From NCBI RefSeq assembly GCF_000577815.1, contig NZ_CBYM010000013.1, forward strand, positions 1 to 64,000: 64,000 nt of DNA, written 5' to 3'. Each line of letters opens with the position of its first letter. Position 1 is the stretch's first letter. The notes beneath the pieces were generated by a model that saw nothing but the letters and a program-made list of their open reading frames with translations, made no database searches and was not told the DNA's origin. Shown piece after piece: positions 8,205-18,818 of the stretch. Both the position numbers and the translations under genes were made by a program. The DNA comes from Clostridium saudiense (GTDB lineage: Bacteria; Bacillota; Clostridia; Clostridiales; Clostridiaceae).

Positions 8205-8340
8205 CGTCAAGAAGAAACTGCCGTTTCTCGCCTTACGGCATAGCTTAGTAAGGTAATGAGTTTATTGGATTTTCATCTAGAAGTATGTCTAGATTTTCTA
8301 AATAATACGAGGGCGGCATTATATGTCGCCCTTTTATTTA
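8205..8340 (+). promoter_or_regulatory. L20-type leader with attenuator terminator
   Basis: A structured leader precedes infC, the position occupied in Firmicutes by the L20 leader, where free ribosomal protein L20 promotes premature termination. It contains a gaaac-tgccg...cggca hairpin near 8216-8240, a second stem with tctagaagtatgtctaga around 8277-8294, and an intrinsic terminator at 8310-8336 (gggcggc-attatat-gtcgccc then T). The terminator lies about 40 bases before the infC start, so it must act as an attenuator rather than an operon end. Confidence 0.75.
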
Positions 8341-8378
8341 TATATTTTTCTTGATAGATTTTATCGGAGGTGAATGTT

Positions 8379-8891
8379 ATCAGTAAAAACTTTACTTGTA
8401 ATGAAAGTATTAGAGAAAAGGAAATTAGAGTAATTGATTCAGAAGGTAATCAATTAGGAGTAATTTCCACAAAAGAAGCTTTACAAATGGCTGAGGAGAA
8501 AGATTTAGATTTAGTAATGATATCTCCAACAGCAGTGCCACCAGTATGTAAGATAATGGATTTAGGCAAATACATTTACGAGCAATCTAAAAAGGAAAAA
8601 GAAGCTAAGAAAAAGCAAAAGGTAACTGTCATTAAAGAAATCAGATGTAGTTTAACTATTGAAGAAAATGACATAGCTATCAAAGCTAAAAATGCTAGAA
8701 AGTTCTTATTAGACGGGGATAAAGTTAAAGTCACTGTTAGATTCAAAGGTAGAGAAGCAACATTAGGTCACCTAGGATTAAAAATCTTAGAAAACTTTGT
8801 TTCAAAACTTGAAGATGTTTGTACTGTTGAAAAGGCAGCAAAACAAGAGGGAAGAAACATGACAATGGTATTAGCCCCTAAAAAAGCATAA
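8379..8891 (+). CDS. infC: Translation initiation factor IF-3
   Basis: IF-3 binds the 30S subunit, prevents premature joining of 50S and proofreads start codons. The 170-residue protein has the N-terminal domain ([16 protein letters not shown]...), a Lys-rich linker near residues 70-85 and the C-terminal domain with [12 protein letters not shown] and a terminal NMTMVLAPK segment. No ATG fits the RBS. The ggagg at 8366-8370 is eight bases before ATC at 8379, which gives [15 protein letters not shown], the expected family N-terminus. An in-frame GTG at 8370 overlaps the RBS and is unlikely. Rare starts (AUU, AUC) on infC are known in bacteria and support autoregulation. Confidence 0.95.
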   Translation: MSKNFTCNESIREKEIRVIDSEGNQLGVISTKEALQMAEEKDLDLVMISPTAVPPVCKIMDLGKYIYEQSKKEKEAKKKQKVTVIKEIRCSLTIEENDIAIKAKNARKFLLDGDKVKVTVRFKGREATLGHLGLKILENFVSKLEDVCTVEKAAKQEGRNMTMVLAPKKA

Positions 8892-8911
8892 CCAGAGAGG
8901 AGAATATAATC

Positions 8912-9109
8912 ATGCCAAAAATGAAAACGCACAGAGGTGCAGCTAAAAGATTTAAGAAGACTGGTACTGGAAAGATAAAAAGAGCAAAAGCTTTCAAGAG
9001 CCATATCTTAACAAAGAAGAGCGCTAAGAGAAAGAGAAACTTAAGAAAAGCTGCTTATGTTTCAACTACTCAAGAAAAAGCAATGAAGAAATTATTACCA
9101 TACCTATAA
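8912..9109 (+). CDS. rpmI: 50S ribosomal protein L35
   Basis: A 65-residue, highly basic protein with the L35 signature ([20 protein letters not shown], then [15 protein letters not shown]). It is the normal length and sits between infC and rplT in the conserved order. A gagaggag RBS precedes the ATG. Confidence 0.98.
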   Translation: MPKMKTHRGAAKRFKKTGTGKIKRAKAFKSHILTKKSAKRKRNLRKAAYVSTTQEKAMKKLLPYL

Positions 9110-9135
9110 TATAGAGGACTTAGGAGGAATACAAA

Positions 9136-9495
9136 ATGGCAAGAGTTAAGAGAGCGGTAAATTCTCGTAAAAATCATAAAAAAGTATTAAAGCTTGCAAA
9201 AGGTTACTACGGTGGGAAGAGCAGATTATTCAAGACTGCTAACGAATCTGTAATAAGAGCTTTAAGAAATGCATACGTTGGAAGAAGATTAAAGAAGAGA
9301 GATTTCAGAAGATTATGGATAGCAAGAATTAATGCTGCTACAAGAATGAATGGTCTTTCATATTCAAGATTCATGAACGGAATCAAATTAGCTGGAATCG
9401 ACATGAACAGAAAGATGTTATCTGAAATAGCTATAAACGATCCAAAAGCATTTGCAAACTTAGTAGAAACTGCAAAAGCTCAATTAAACAAATAA
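9136..9495 (+). CDS. rplT: 50S ribosomal protein L20
   Basis: A 119-residue protein matching L20 throughout ([20 protein letters not shown], then [15 protein letters not shown] and [10 protein letters not shown]). L20 is an early assembly protein of the 50S subunit and the probable repressor of this operon through the leader at 8205-8340. The RBS is aggagg. Confidence 0.98.
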   Translation: MARVKRAVNSRKNHKKVLKLAKGYYGGKSRLFKTANESVIRALRNAYVGRRLKKRDFRRLWIARINAATRMNGLSYSRFMNGIKLAGIDMNRKMLSEIAINDPKAFANLVETAKAQLNK

Positions 9496-9518
9496 TTATA
9501 AATATAATTTGTTTACAT

Positions 9519-9548
9519 AAGGCAATCCGAAAGGATTGCCTTTTTTAT
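9519..9548 (+). terminator. Terminator of infC-rpmI-rplT
   Basis: The stem aaggcaatcc / ggattgcctt with a short gaaa-type loop is followed by T6. Confidence 0.92.
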
Positions 9549-9610
9549 TTTAGTGTGCATAAAATGAAAAATAACATATAATAAAAAGTAAATAATTATT
9601 AGGAAGAAAT

Positions 9611-10300
9611 ATGTATACAAAAGGTGATTTTCATATACATTCAACTTGTTCTGATGGAGGCTTAACACCAAGTGAGATAGTTAAACTTGCAAAAAGAAAA
9701 GAAGTTGATATTATTTCAATTACAGATCATAATAATACAGATGGAATAGATGAAGCCATAGAAGAAGGTAAAAGCCAGGCAATAAGAGTAATACCAGGCG
9801 TAGAATTATCGACTCGATATAATAAGTGTAGAGTTCATGTTTTAGGTTATTTTAAAGATGATAGCTATAATAATGAATTACTTAAAATTGTTCTTTTAAA
9901 GGTTAGGCAAGGAAATATAAAAGAGTTAAGAAAAATATTTTATAATAATATAGATTTTTGTGGATACAAGGATAAGCTATGTGTTAAAACTGGAGTTGAT
10001 ATATTAAAATTCTTTGGAGCTACAGTTGTTTTAGCACATCCTGTACTATTATGCAAAAAGGATTTTGAAAATATAATTAATATTGATTTTGATGGAATAG
10101 AAGCAAAGTACTATAAAAACACTGAAGAAGATACTAAGTATTTAATTAATATAGCTAAGGAAAGAAATATGATATATACTGCAGGATCAGATTTTCATGA
10201 TTATATTGAATATTATAGAGTTCATGGAATGATTGGTGATGTATATTTAAATCAAGAAGAAATACGTGAGTTTTTAAATAAGTTATCAATAGATGAATGA
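9611..10300 (+). CDS. PHP-domain phosphoesterase
   Basis: A 229-residue protein of the polymerase-and-histidinol-phosphatase superfamily. The metal-binding motifs are all present: FHIHSTCSDG (residues 7-16), SITDHNNTDG (near 38), VELSTR, LAHPVLL (near 142) and AGSDFHD (near 193). Relatives include the YciV/RNase AM type enzymes that hydrolyse 3',5'-nucleotide bisphosphates or short RNA 5' ends. It is shorter than YciV (about 290 residues) and lacks part of the middle domain. A single gene with RBS aggaag; substrate unknown. Confidence 0.8.
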   Translation: MYTKGDFHIHSTCSDGGLTPSEIVKLAKRKEVDIISITDHNNTDGIDEAIEEGKSQAIRVIPGVELSTRYNKCRVHVLGYFKDDSYNNELLKIVLLKVRQGNIKELRKIFYNNIDFCGYKDKLCVKTGVDILKFFGATVVLAHPVLLCKKDFENIINIDFDGIEAKYYKNTEEDTKYLINIAKERNMIYTAGSDFHDYIEYYRVHGMIGDVYLNQEEIREFLNKLSIDE

Positions 10301-10347
10301 GATTAATAAGAACTTTTTTCTTTGAGAAAAGACGTATTGGGATTGAA

Positions 10348-10376
10348 TTGACAAAATAATAGATAAATGGTATATA
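10348..10376 (+). promoter_or_regulatory. Promoter of the antiterminator gene
   Basis: TTGACA (10348-10353), a 17-base spacer and TATATT (10371-10376). It is directly upstream of a cre-like site and the RAT element. Confidence 0.7.
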
Positions 10377-10381
10377 TTATA

Positions 10382-10395
10382 TATAAACGTTTACT
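10382..10395 (+). promoter_or_regulatory. cre-like site
   Basis: TATAAACGTTTACT matches 12 of 14 positions of the CcpA operator consensus TGWAANCGNTNWCA. It lies just after the -10 box, where bound CcpA would block transcription, which is sensible for a sugar-use regulator under carbon catabolite repression. A motif match only. Confidence 0.5.
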
Positions 10396-10405
10396 GGATA
10401 TTATT

Positions 10406-10488
10406 GCGATCGTTACTGAATAGCAGGCGAAACCTTATCTAAGAAACGATATATATCTATATCGTTTTTATTAGAGAGGTTTTTTTTA
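10406..10488 (+). promoter_or_regulatory. RAT antiterminator and overlapping terminator, before licT
   Basis: Bases 10406-10434 (gatcgttactg...gcaggcgaaacc) match the ribonucleic antiterminator recognised by BglG/LicT-family proteins. The aacc at its 3' end also begins the stem of an intrinsic terminator whose other arm is gaggtt followed by T7 (about 10480-10487). The two structures exclude each other. The gene downstream encodes the antiterminator, so it should autoregulate. Confidence 0.88.
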
Positions 10489-10537
10489 TTGAAAAATTTC
10501 TTCTTAAGTAATACTAATAATTTAATGGGGTGGTTAG

Positions 10538-11365
10538 ATGGTAATTAAACAAATATTTAATAACAATGTTGTATTAGCTAAGAATTCATCAAAAGATGAA
10601 TTAGTAGCAATGGGATGTGGAATAGCATTCAAGAAAAAAGTAGGAGATAAAATAAATGAAAATTCTATAGAAAAAACATTTATTCTTAAACAAAAAGATG
10701 CATCAGAAAAATTTAAGCTCTTATTAGAAGATATTCCCGCGGAGCATGTATCAATATGTTATGATATAATTGAATATGCTAAAAATATGTTAGATATAGA
10801 GTTAAATGATTATATATATGTTACACTAACCGATCATATAAGTTATGCACTAAAATTAAATAAAGATGGTATAAAGCGTTCTAATGTTTTAATGTGGGAA
10901 ATTAAAAAGTTTTATCCTAAAGAATTTAAGATAGGATTAAGGTCATTAGATTTAATAGAAGAGGAAACTGGATAAAGGTTAGATGATGATGAGGCTGGAA
11001 GTATTGCCTTACATTTAATTAATGCTCAGATAAACAAGAGTAGCACTTGTGCTGGTGATGCAGCAAAATTAACACAAATGGTTCAAGATATTTTAAATAT
11101 AGTAAAGTACACATATAATATTCAATTAGATGAAGATTCATTGAATTATGAAAGATTTGTTACACACTTAAGGTTTTTCTTTAAGAGACTTAATAATAAA
11201 AATGTTCTTGAAGAAGAGGATGATTTTTTATTAGAGCAAGTGAAAGATAAATATAAGAAAGCTTATGAATGTATGTTAAAGGTAGAAAAGTATTTAGGTC
11301 AGAAGTTATCGCAATCAGAAAAACTTTATTTAACATTGCATATTCAAAGGGTTACAGCAAGGTAG
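10538..11365 (+). pseudogene. licT: BglG/LicT-family antiterminator with an in-frame stop
   Basis: Read through one TAA (10973-10975), this frame encodes a full-length 275-residue LicT/BglG protein. The RNA-binding CAT domain is residues 1-55 (IKQIFNNNVVLAKN), PRD1 runs to about 170 and PRD2 covers the remainder. The family His residues are visible (AEHVSICYDII and LTDHISYAL in PRD1; RFVTHLRFFFKRL and LTLHIQRV in PRD2). The stop falls at the end of PRD1 in ...EEETG-stop-RLDDDEAGSIALH, with the frame unchanged on both sides, so a single base substitution explains it. A truncated product with CAT plus most of PRD1 might still bind RNA, possibly without sugar control. Start ATG 10538 has a ggggtgg RBS. 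Confidence 0.85.
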
Positions 11366-11461
11366 GAGAATAATTAATAGCAGCAAAAGAATATAGAATA
11401 CTAATAAATATAGATATTTAAATTCTTTTGTTGTTTTTATAAAAAAAATAATAAAATTTTA

Positions 11462-11490
11462 TTGACAATGTTTACAAGATAGTTTATTAT
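11462..11490 (+). promoter_or_regulatory. Promoter of the beta-glucoside PTS gene
   Basis: TTGACA (11462-11467), a 17-base spacer and TATTAT (11485-11490). The 13-base sequence aatgtttacaaga occurs twice, at 11467-11479 between the -35 and -10 boxes and at 11505-11517 near the transcript start. Both copies resemble cre half-sites (TGACAATGTTTACA fits 12 of 14 consensus positions), which suggests CcpA or a similar repressor. Confidence 0.75.
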
Positions 11491-11524
11491 AAATATATAA
11501 GTTAAATGTTTACAAGAAAATATG

Positions 11525-11612
11525 AGATCGTTACTGACTCGATCAGGCGAAACCTTAATTAATGAAGATGAGATATTATTGCTTTATCTATCTTGATTAG
11601 TTGAGGTTTTTA
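11525..11612 (+). promoter_or_regulatory. First RAT/terminator switch before the PTS gene
   Basis: RAT at 11525-11554 (gagatcgttactg...atcaggcgaaacc), overlapping a terminator that starts with aaccttaatta and closes with ttagttgaggtt plus T5 near 11607. Same design as the switch at 10406. Confidence 0.85.
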
Positions 11613-11669
11613 TATTTTAAAACTAAATTAAGAAAATACTAATTTATAAGATTAAATATAATTTAGTAG

Positions 11670-11762
11670 GGATTGTTACTGTTAAATCAGGCGAAACCAG
11701 AATTTATGGAATAAATATAATTATTTATATTATTTCATAAGTATTGGTTTCGCTTTTTTTTT
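11670..11762 (+). promoter_or_regulatory. Second RAT/terminator switch before the PTS gene
   Basis: A second RAT at 11670-11699 (gattgttactg...atcaggcgaaacc). Its terminator pairs gaaaccagaattta with the distant ataagtattggtttc, then gc and T9-10. Two tandem switches in one leader should make expression very dependent on antitermination. Confidence 0.85.
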
Positions 11763-11772
11763 ATAAATATAA

Positions 11773-13659
<1,887 letters not shown>

Positions 13660-13676
13660 AAAAAGATTTCTATTAG

Positions 13677-13708
13677 TAGAGAGATGTAAAAACATCTCTC
13701 TATTTTTT
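13677..13708 (+). terminator. Terminator of the PTS gene
   Basis: A perfect 11-bp stem (tagagagatgt / acatctctcta) with a 4-base loop, then T6. Confidence 0.92.
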
Positions 13709-13821
13709 ATAGAATTTATTAAGCCTTAGAAAATTTTAAACTTAAATGTGCAATTAAAATTATGAATATATAAGAATAATTTTACAAAAGATAAACTTAT
13801 GACAAAAGTGAGGTGGAACTA

Positions 13822-14835
13822 ATGAAAATTAAAATGACTGTTGAAGAATTTGACAATATAATAAGCAACTTTAAAGATAAATATAAAGTTATTGCTCCAG
13901 TATCTATACCATACGCAGGTCAATATTCAGATACAGATGTAATTAGATATGAAGAAATCAAAAGTATTAATGAAGTTGAATTTGACCGTAAATCACATTT
14001 TACTGCTAAAGAAGTAGTTATGCCAGTTACAGAAACATTATTTTATTACAATGAAGATGAATATAAAATTCCATCAATAGATGAGCGAGAAATGCTAGTT
14101 TTTATGCGTTCTTGCGATATTCATGGATTACATCGTATAGATAATGTTTACTTAAACAATGGTAAAGAACCTGATTATTATTATAAGAGGCTTAGGGATA
14201 AAGTTAAGATAGTATTAATTGGATGCGCAGAAAGCTTTAGAAATTGCTTTTGTGTAAGTTTTGGTACTAATAAGACTGATGATTATTCACTAGCAATTAA
14301 GGTTGATAAGGGTGATGTTTATATAGATGTTAAGGATGATGAGTTTAAAGATATTTTTGTAGGAACAGAAACAGACTTTAATATTGAATTTGTATCCTCT
14401 AATGAAGTAAAAGTAACATTGCCAGAAGAATTAAATCCTTTAGAGGTAGCAGAAGCAGAGCTTTGGAGAGAATATGATTATAGATGTATAGCATGTGGGA
14501 GGTGTAATCTTTCTTGTCCAACATGTTCCTGCTATACGATGCAAGATGTAGTGAGTCAGGATAATGCAAGATGTGGTGAAAGAAGGAGAGTTGGAGCATC
14601 ATGTCAAATACCAGGATTTTCTTTAATGGCTGGAGGACATGATGTTAGAGTAAGAAATGGAGATAGAATGAGATATAGAACGATGCATAAAATGTACGAT
14701 TATGGTGAAAGATTTGGACCACAAATGTGTATAGGATGTGGAAGATGTGATGATGTATGTCCTCAATATATATCAATATCAACTGCTATGAATAAAGTAA
14801 CTCAATTTGTTAAAAGTAAGCAAAGGGAGGATTAG
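13822..14835 (+). CDS. asrA: Anaerobic sulfite reductase subunit A (Fe-S)
   Basis: A 337-residue ferredoxin-like subunit of the cytoplasmic siroheme sulfite reductase AsrABC. The C-terminal part carries two cluster motifs, CIACGRCNLSCPTCSC near residue 219 and CIGCGRCDDVCPQY near 297. The N-terminal two-thirds (with MRSCDIHGL and LIGCAESFRNCFC) is the AsrA/hydrogenase-beta-like region that relays electrons. ATG 13822 fits the gtgaggtgg RBS better than the GTG at 13813. It is the first gene of asrABC; asrB starts three bases after its stop. The operon continues toward nitrate reductase genes, so nitrite may be a second substrate. Confidence 0.95.
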   Translation: MKIKMTVEEFDNIISNFKDKYKVIAPVSIPYAGQYSDTDVIRYEEIKSINEVEFDRKSHFTAKEVVMPVTETLFYYNEDEYKIPSIDEREMLVFMRSCDIHGLHRIDNVYLNNGKEPDYYYKRLRDKVKIVLIGCAESFRNCFCVSFGTNKTDDYSLAIKVDKGDVYIDVKDDEFKDIFVGTETDFNIEFVSSNEVKVTLPEELNPLEVAEAELWREYDYRCIACGRCNLSCPTCSCYTMQDVVSQDNARCGERRRVGASCQIPGFSLMAGGHDVRVRNGDRMRYRTMHKMYDYGERFGPQMCIGCGRCDDVCPQYISISTAMNKVTQFVKSKQRED

Positions 14836-14838
14836 AAG

Positions 14839-15633
14839 ATGGTAAATGAGTATATTCCTTATAAAGTGAAAATTTTAGATATTATAAAGCATACTCCAAA
14901 AGAATGGACCTTTAGAGTAAATAGAAAATGTGATGAAATAAATCCAGGACAATTTTTTGAAATTTCAATGCCTAAATATGGGGAATCACCAATATCAGTA
15001 TCAGGATTTAGTGATGAATATTTAGATTTTACAATTAGAGAAGTTGGTAAGGTTACAGAAGAGATATTTAAGTTAAATATAGGAGACAGTATACAATTAA
15101 GAGGACCATATGGGAATGGTTTTGAAATTAAAAATTATAAGGATAAAGAAATAATAATAGTTTCAGGGGGAAGTGGATTAGCTCCAGTTAGAGGGATTTT
15201 GGAATATTTTTATGAAAATATAGATGAATGTAAAAGTGTAACATTAGTTTGTGGATTTAGATCTCCTGAAGATGTTTTATTTAAAGAAGATATACAAAAA
15301 TGGAAGTCAAAATTTAATGTTATATTAACAGTTGATAAAGCTGAAGAGAATTATGATGGCGATGTAGGCCTTGTAACTAAATATATACCAGAGCTTAAAA
15401 TAAAGGATAAAGAAAGTGTTTCAGCAGTAATTGTAGGACCTCCAATGATGATGAAATTTACAATAGCAGAATTCCAAAAGATAGGTATAGAGGATTATAA
15501 TATTTGGGTTTCATATGAAAGAAAAATGTGTTGTGGATTAGGAAAATGTGGCCATTGTAGAATGGATACTACTTATATATGTACAGATGGACCAGTATTT
15601 AATTATGCTTTTGGAAAGACATTATATGATTAG
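14839..15633 (+). CDS. asrB: Anaerobic sulfite reductase subunit B (FAD/NAD)
   Basis: A 264-residue flavin reductase subunit of AsrABC, related to dihydroorotate dehydrogenase electron-transfer subunits. Residues 1-95 form the FAD domain (PGQFFEISMP; RGPYGNGF), followed by the NAD(P)H domain (IIIVSGGSGLAPVRG near 112; VGPPMMM near 199). The C-terminal cysteine cluster CCGLGKCGHCR with a later Cys binds a 2Fe-2S centre. It accepts electrons from NAD(P)H and passes them to AsrA/AsrC. Tightly spaced between asrA and asrC. Confidence 0.95.
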   Translation: MVNEYIPYKVKILDIIKHTPKEWTFRVNRKCDEINPGQFFEISMPKYGESPISVSGFSDEYLDFTIREVGKVTEEIFKLNIGDSIQLRGPYGNGFEIKNYKDKEIIIVSGGSGLAPVRGILEYFYENIDECKSVTLVCGFRSPEDVLFKEDIQKWKSKFNVILTVDKAEENYDGDVGLVTKYIPELKIKDKESVSAVIVGPPMMMKFTIAEFQKIGIEDYNIWVSYERKMCCGLGKCGHCRMDTTYICTDGPVFNYAFGKTLYD

Positions 15634-15645
15634 GAGGGATAGGCT

Positions 15646-16629
15646 ATGGCACTTATACATGATTTAAATACAAGAAAGACCATGAAAAATGCATTTAGAA
15701 TAACTAAAAATAAATATATGACAGCAGTAAGAATCAGAATTCCAGGAGGATCAATTCGTACAGATACATTAAAATTAGTTGCTGATTTAGCTGATAAATA
15801 TGGAGATGGAAGGGTTCATGTTACAACAAGACAGGGATTTGAAGTATTAGGAATTCCAATGGAGCGTATGGATGAAGTAAATGAAGCACTTCAACCTATT
15901 ATTGATAATATGGGTACTAATCAAAAGCATAAGGGATCAGGATATCCTTCTGCAGGTACAAGAAATATAACTTCTTGTATTGGAAATAATATTTGTCCTA
16001 AGGCTCAGTATAATACAACAGAATTAGCAAGAAAAATTGAAGATATGGTTTATCCCGATGACTTACATGTAAAAATTGCAGCAACAGGATGTCCTAATGA
16101 TTGTATAAAAGCTAGAATGCATGATATAGGAATAATAGGAATGTGTTTGCCAGTTTATGATTCATATAGGTGTATATCTTGTGGGGCCTGTGTAAAGAAA
16201 TGTAAACAAGTATCAACTACAGCATTAAGTGCAAAGAATTATAAAGTTGTAAGAGATCCAAGTAAGTGTATTGGTTGTGGAGAATGTGTTTTAGCATGTC
16301 CTAACAACGCATGGACCAGAAGTCCTAAAAAGTATTATAGAATTGTTATTATGGGTAGAACTGGGAAAACAAATCCAAGAATTGCAGAAGATTTTATAAA
16401 ATGGGCTGATGAAGATACTGTTTTAAAAGTTATAGATAATACTTATAAATTTGTTAGGGAATATATAAGTCCAGATGCACCTTATGGAAAAGAGCATATT
16501 GGGTATATTGTTGACAGAGTTGGATATAAGGAATATAAGAAATGGGCTCTAGATGGAGTTAACTTACCAGAAATAGCTGAAGTTAGTGAAAATGTAAATT
16601 GGGCAGGAGTGCATTATATGAGGAAATAA
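15646..16629 (+). CDS. asrC: Anaerobic sulfite reductase subunit C (siroheme catalytic subunit)
   Basis: A 327-residue siroheme/4Fe-4S catalytic subunit that reduces sulfite to sulfide. The siroheme-cluster ligand pattern is visible: CIGNNICPKAQYNT near residue 112 and ATGCPNDCIKAR near 147. Two ferredoxin motifs follow (CISCGACVKKCKQ near 177, CIGCGECVLACPNNAW near 208). The ferredoxin-like half near the N-terminus carries RVHVTTRQGFEVLGIP. RBS is taggaggga. Enzymes of this fold also reduce nitrite, and a nitrate reductase gene starts 101 bases downstream with no terminator between them. Confidence 0.96.
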   Translation: MALIHDLNTRKTMKNAFRITKNKYMTAVRIRIPGGSIRTDTLKLVADLADKYGDGRVHVTTRQGFEVLGIPMERMDEVNEALQPIIDNMGTNQKHKGSGYPSAGTRNITSCIGNNICPKAQYNTTELARKIEDMVYPDDLHVKIAATGCPNDCIKARMHDIGIIGMCLPVYDSYRCISCGACVKKCKQVSTTALSAKNYKVVRDPSKCIGCGECVLACPNNAWTRSPKKYYRIVIMGRTGKTNPRIAEDFIKWADEDTVLKVIDNTYKFVREYISPDAPYGKEHIGYIVDRVGYKEYKKWALDGVNLPEIAEVSENVNWAGVHYMRK

Positions 16630-16730
16630 AATAATATCAAAAACAAAATTATTAATTATTGTTTAGTTAATTAATGGCTTAATGATATGTAAATATTTTA
16701 TTATTTATACTTAAGTAAGGAGTGTTTTAA

Positions 16731-18809
16731 ATGGAAGTAATAAGATCAACTTGTAACTATTGCTCTATAGCATGCAATCTAGATTTTCATGTAGAAGATG
16801 ATGAAATAAAAAAAGTTGTCCCTACAAAAGATTATCCGGTAAATGAAGGTTTTTGCTGTACAAAGGGGTTAAACTTAGATAAGCAAAATACAAAAGTTCA
16901 CAATCCTGTATTACCTCTAATGAGAGGTGAAGATGGACTTATGAAACAAATTTCATGGGATGAAGCATTTAAACTTTTTGCAGATAGAGTTTTAGATATT
17001 CAAAGTAAATATGGAAAAGAAAGCTTTGCATTTATAAGTACAGGACAATTAGCAACAGAAGAAATGGCCCTAATTGGACATATAGGAAGAAACTTTTTAG
17101 GTGGAAATGGAGATGGTAATACTAGACTTTGTATGGCAACATCAGTAGTAGCATATAAACAAAGTTTTGGTTTTGATGCACCACCATACACATTAAAAGA
17201 TTTAGAAGAATCAGATGTAATTATATTAATAGGGTCCAATCCAGTAGTATGTCATCCAATTCTTTGGAGTAGAGTAAGAAAGAATAAACGTAATGCTAAA
17301 CTTATTGCAGTTGATCCAAGAAGATCAGAAACAGTAACAAATTGTGATATTTGGTATGATATAAAACCTAAGAGTGATTTAACATTTTTATACACTTTAG
17401 CAAATATATTAATAGAAAAAGATTGGATTGATAAAGAGTACATAGAAAAGTATACTGAGGATTTTGAAGGCTTTAAAGAACAGGTAAAAGATTTTACTTT
17501 AGATAAGGTAGAAGACCAAACAGGAATATCTAGTGCGAGGATGTTAGAGCTTGCAAAAATAATTCATGAAGGTGAAAGAGTATCACTTTGGTGGACTATG
17601 GGAATAAATCAAGGATATCAAGCAGTAAGAAATGCTCAAGCAATAATAAATATCGCATTAATGACAGGAAATATAGGTAGAGTAGGAACAGGGGCTAATT
17701 CAATTACAGGGCAATGTAATGCAATGGGATCAAGATTATTTAGCAATACAACAGGATTTTATGGCGGTGGAGAGTATAGCGATCCAGCAAGAAGAAAGCG
17801 TATAGCAGAAGTGTTAGATATGGATGAAGAAATGCTACCTACAAAGCCAACTTTACCTTATAACGTAATTATAGATAAAATAAATTCGGGAGAAATAAGG
17901 GCTTTATGGGTTGTTGCAACTAATCCATTAAGTTCATGGATTAATAATTTAGAGTTTAAAAAAGCTGCTGAAAAGATAGACTTTTTGGTAGTAGAAGATA
18001 TTTATGCTGATACTGAAACAGCTCATTACTGTGATTTATTATTACCTTCAGCAAATGGATTAAAAAAAGAAGGCGTAATAATAAATACAGAAAGAAGATT
18101 ATCAAAATTAAACCCAGTACTTAAAAAGAAGGATAATGAATTAACAGATTATGATATTATGCTTGGAGTAGGGAAGGCTTTAGGAATGGGTAAACTTCTA
18201 GATAAATGGAAAACTCCTAGAGAGGCTTTTGAGTTAATGAAAGAGTGTTCAAAAGGAATGCCATGTGATATTACTGGTGTAGATTATGATTCTTTAAAGG
18301 ATTCTAGAGGAGTACAATGGCCTTGTAGAAAAGGTGAAGAAATTAAAGAAGATGAAAGAAGATTATTTGAAGATAATAAATATTTTACACCTAGTAAAAA
18401 GGCAAAGTTTATGTATGAAGATGTAGCGCAAGTACCAATAGAACCAAGCGAAGAATATCCTTATTTATTTAATACTGGAAGAGGAACAGTAGGCCAATGG
18501 CATACACAAACAAGAACACGTGAAATAAATGATGTAAGTGCAATTGTGCCTCATAGAGGTTACGTAAATATTAATAATGAATTAGCAGAAGAATTAAATA
18601 TTAAGGAAAATGATATAGTTAGAATATCTTCTCCAAATGGAATAAGTAATGATTTCCTTGTTAAGCTATCAAGAACTGTTAAGAAAAATCAAATTTATGC
18701 ACCTATGCACTATATAGAAGCCAATTCACTTTTGCCTTCAATATTTGACACATATTCAAAAGAACCTAACTTTAAATATGTACCTGTAAAAATAGAAAAG
18801 ATTGGCTAG
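16731..18809 (+). CDS. Molybdopterin nitrate reductase, assimilatory (NasA/NarB) type
   Basis: A 692-residue bis-MGD molybdenum oxidoreductase. A 4Fe-4S cluster is bound by CNYCSIAC (residues 8-15) and a later Cys in GFCCTKG (42-43). The molybdenum-side residue is Cys134 in NTRLCMATS. Cys rather than Sec or Ser, together with the RLCM context, places it with Nas/Nap-type nitrate reductases rather than with formate dehydrogenases. GSNPVVCHP, VDPRRSETV and LWWTMGINQGYQAV are cofactor-binding segments. The C-terminal domain contains RGTVGQWHTQTRTR. There is no Tat or Sec signal, so it is cytoplasmic. It is the first gene of a tight three-gene unit with a ferredoxin and an FAD reductase. Confidence 0.85.
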   Translation: MEVIRSTCNYCSIACNLDFHVEDDEIKKVVPTKDYPVNEGFCCTKGLNLDKQNTKVHNPVLPLMRGEDGLMKQISWDEAFKLFADRVLDIQSKYGKESFAFISTGQLATEEMALIGHIGRNFLGGNGDGNTRLCMATSVVAYKQSFGFDAPPYTLKDLEESDVIILIGSNPVVCHPILWSRVRKNKRNAKLIAVDPRRSETVTNCDIWYDIKPKSDLTFLYTLANILIEKDWIDKEYIEKYTEDFEGFKEQVKDFTLDKVEDQTGISSARMLELAKIIHEGERVSLWWTMGINQGYQAVRNAQAIINIALMTGNIGRVGTGANSITGQCNAMGSRLFSNTTGFYGGGEYSDPARRKRIAEVLDMDEEMLPTKPTLPYNVIIDKINSGEIRALWVVATNPLSSWINNLEFKKAAEKIDFLVVEDIYADTETAHYCDLLLPSANGLKKEGVIINTERRLSKLNPVLKKKDNELTDYDIMLGVGKALGMGKLLDKWKTPREAFELMKECSKGMPCDITGVDYDSLKDSRGVQWPCRKGEEIKEDERRLFEDNKYFTPSKKAKFMYEDVAQVPIEPSEEYPYLFNTGRGTVGQWHTQTRTREINDVSAIVPHRGYVNINNELAEELNIKENDIVRISSPNGISNDFLVKLSRTVKKNQIYAPMHYIEANSLLPSIFDTYSKEPNFKYVPVKIEKIG

Positions 18810-18818
18810 GTGAGAGAT

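Noticed and set aside
16731..18809. Formate dehydrogenase alpha subunit
   Set aside because: The metal-site residue is Cys in NTRLCMATS rather than the Sec/Cys-HxP context of formate dehydrogenases, and the sequence around it fits Nas/Nap nitrate reductases better. Not fully excluded.
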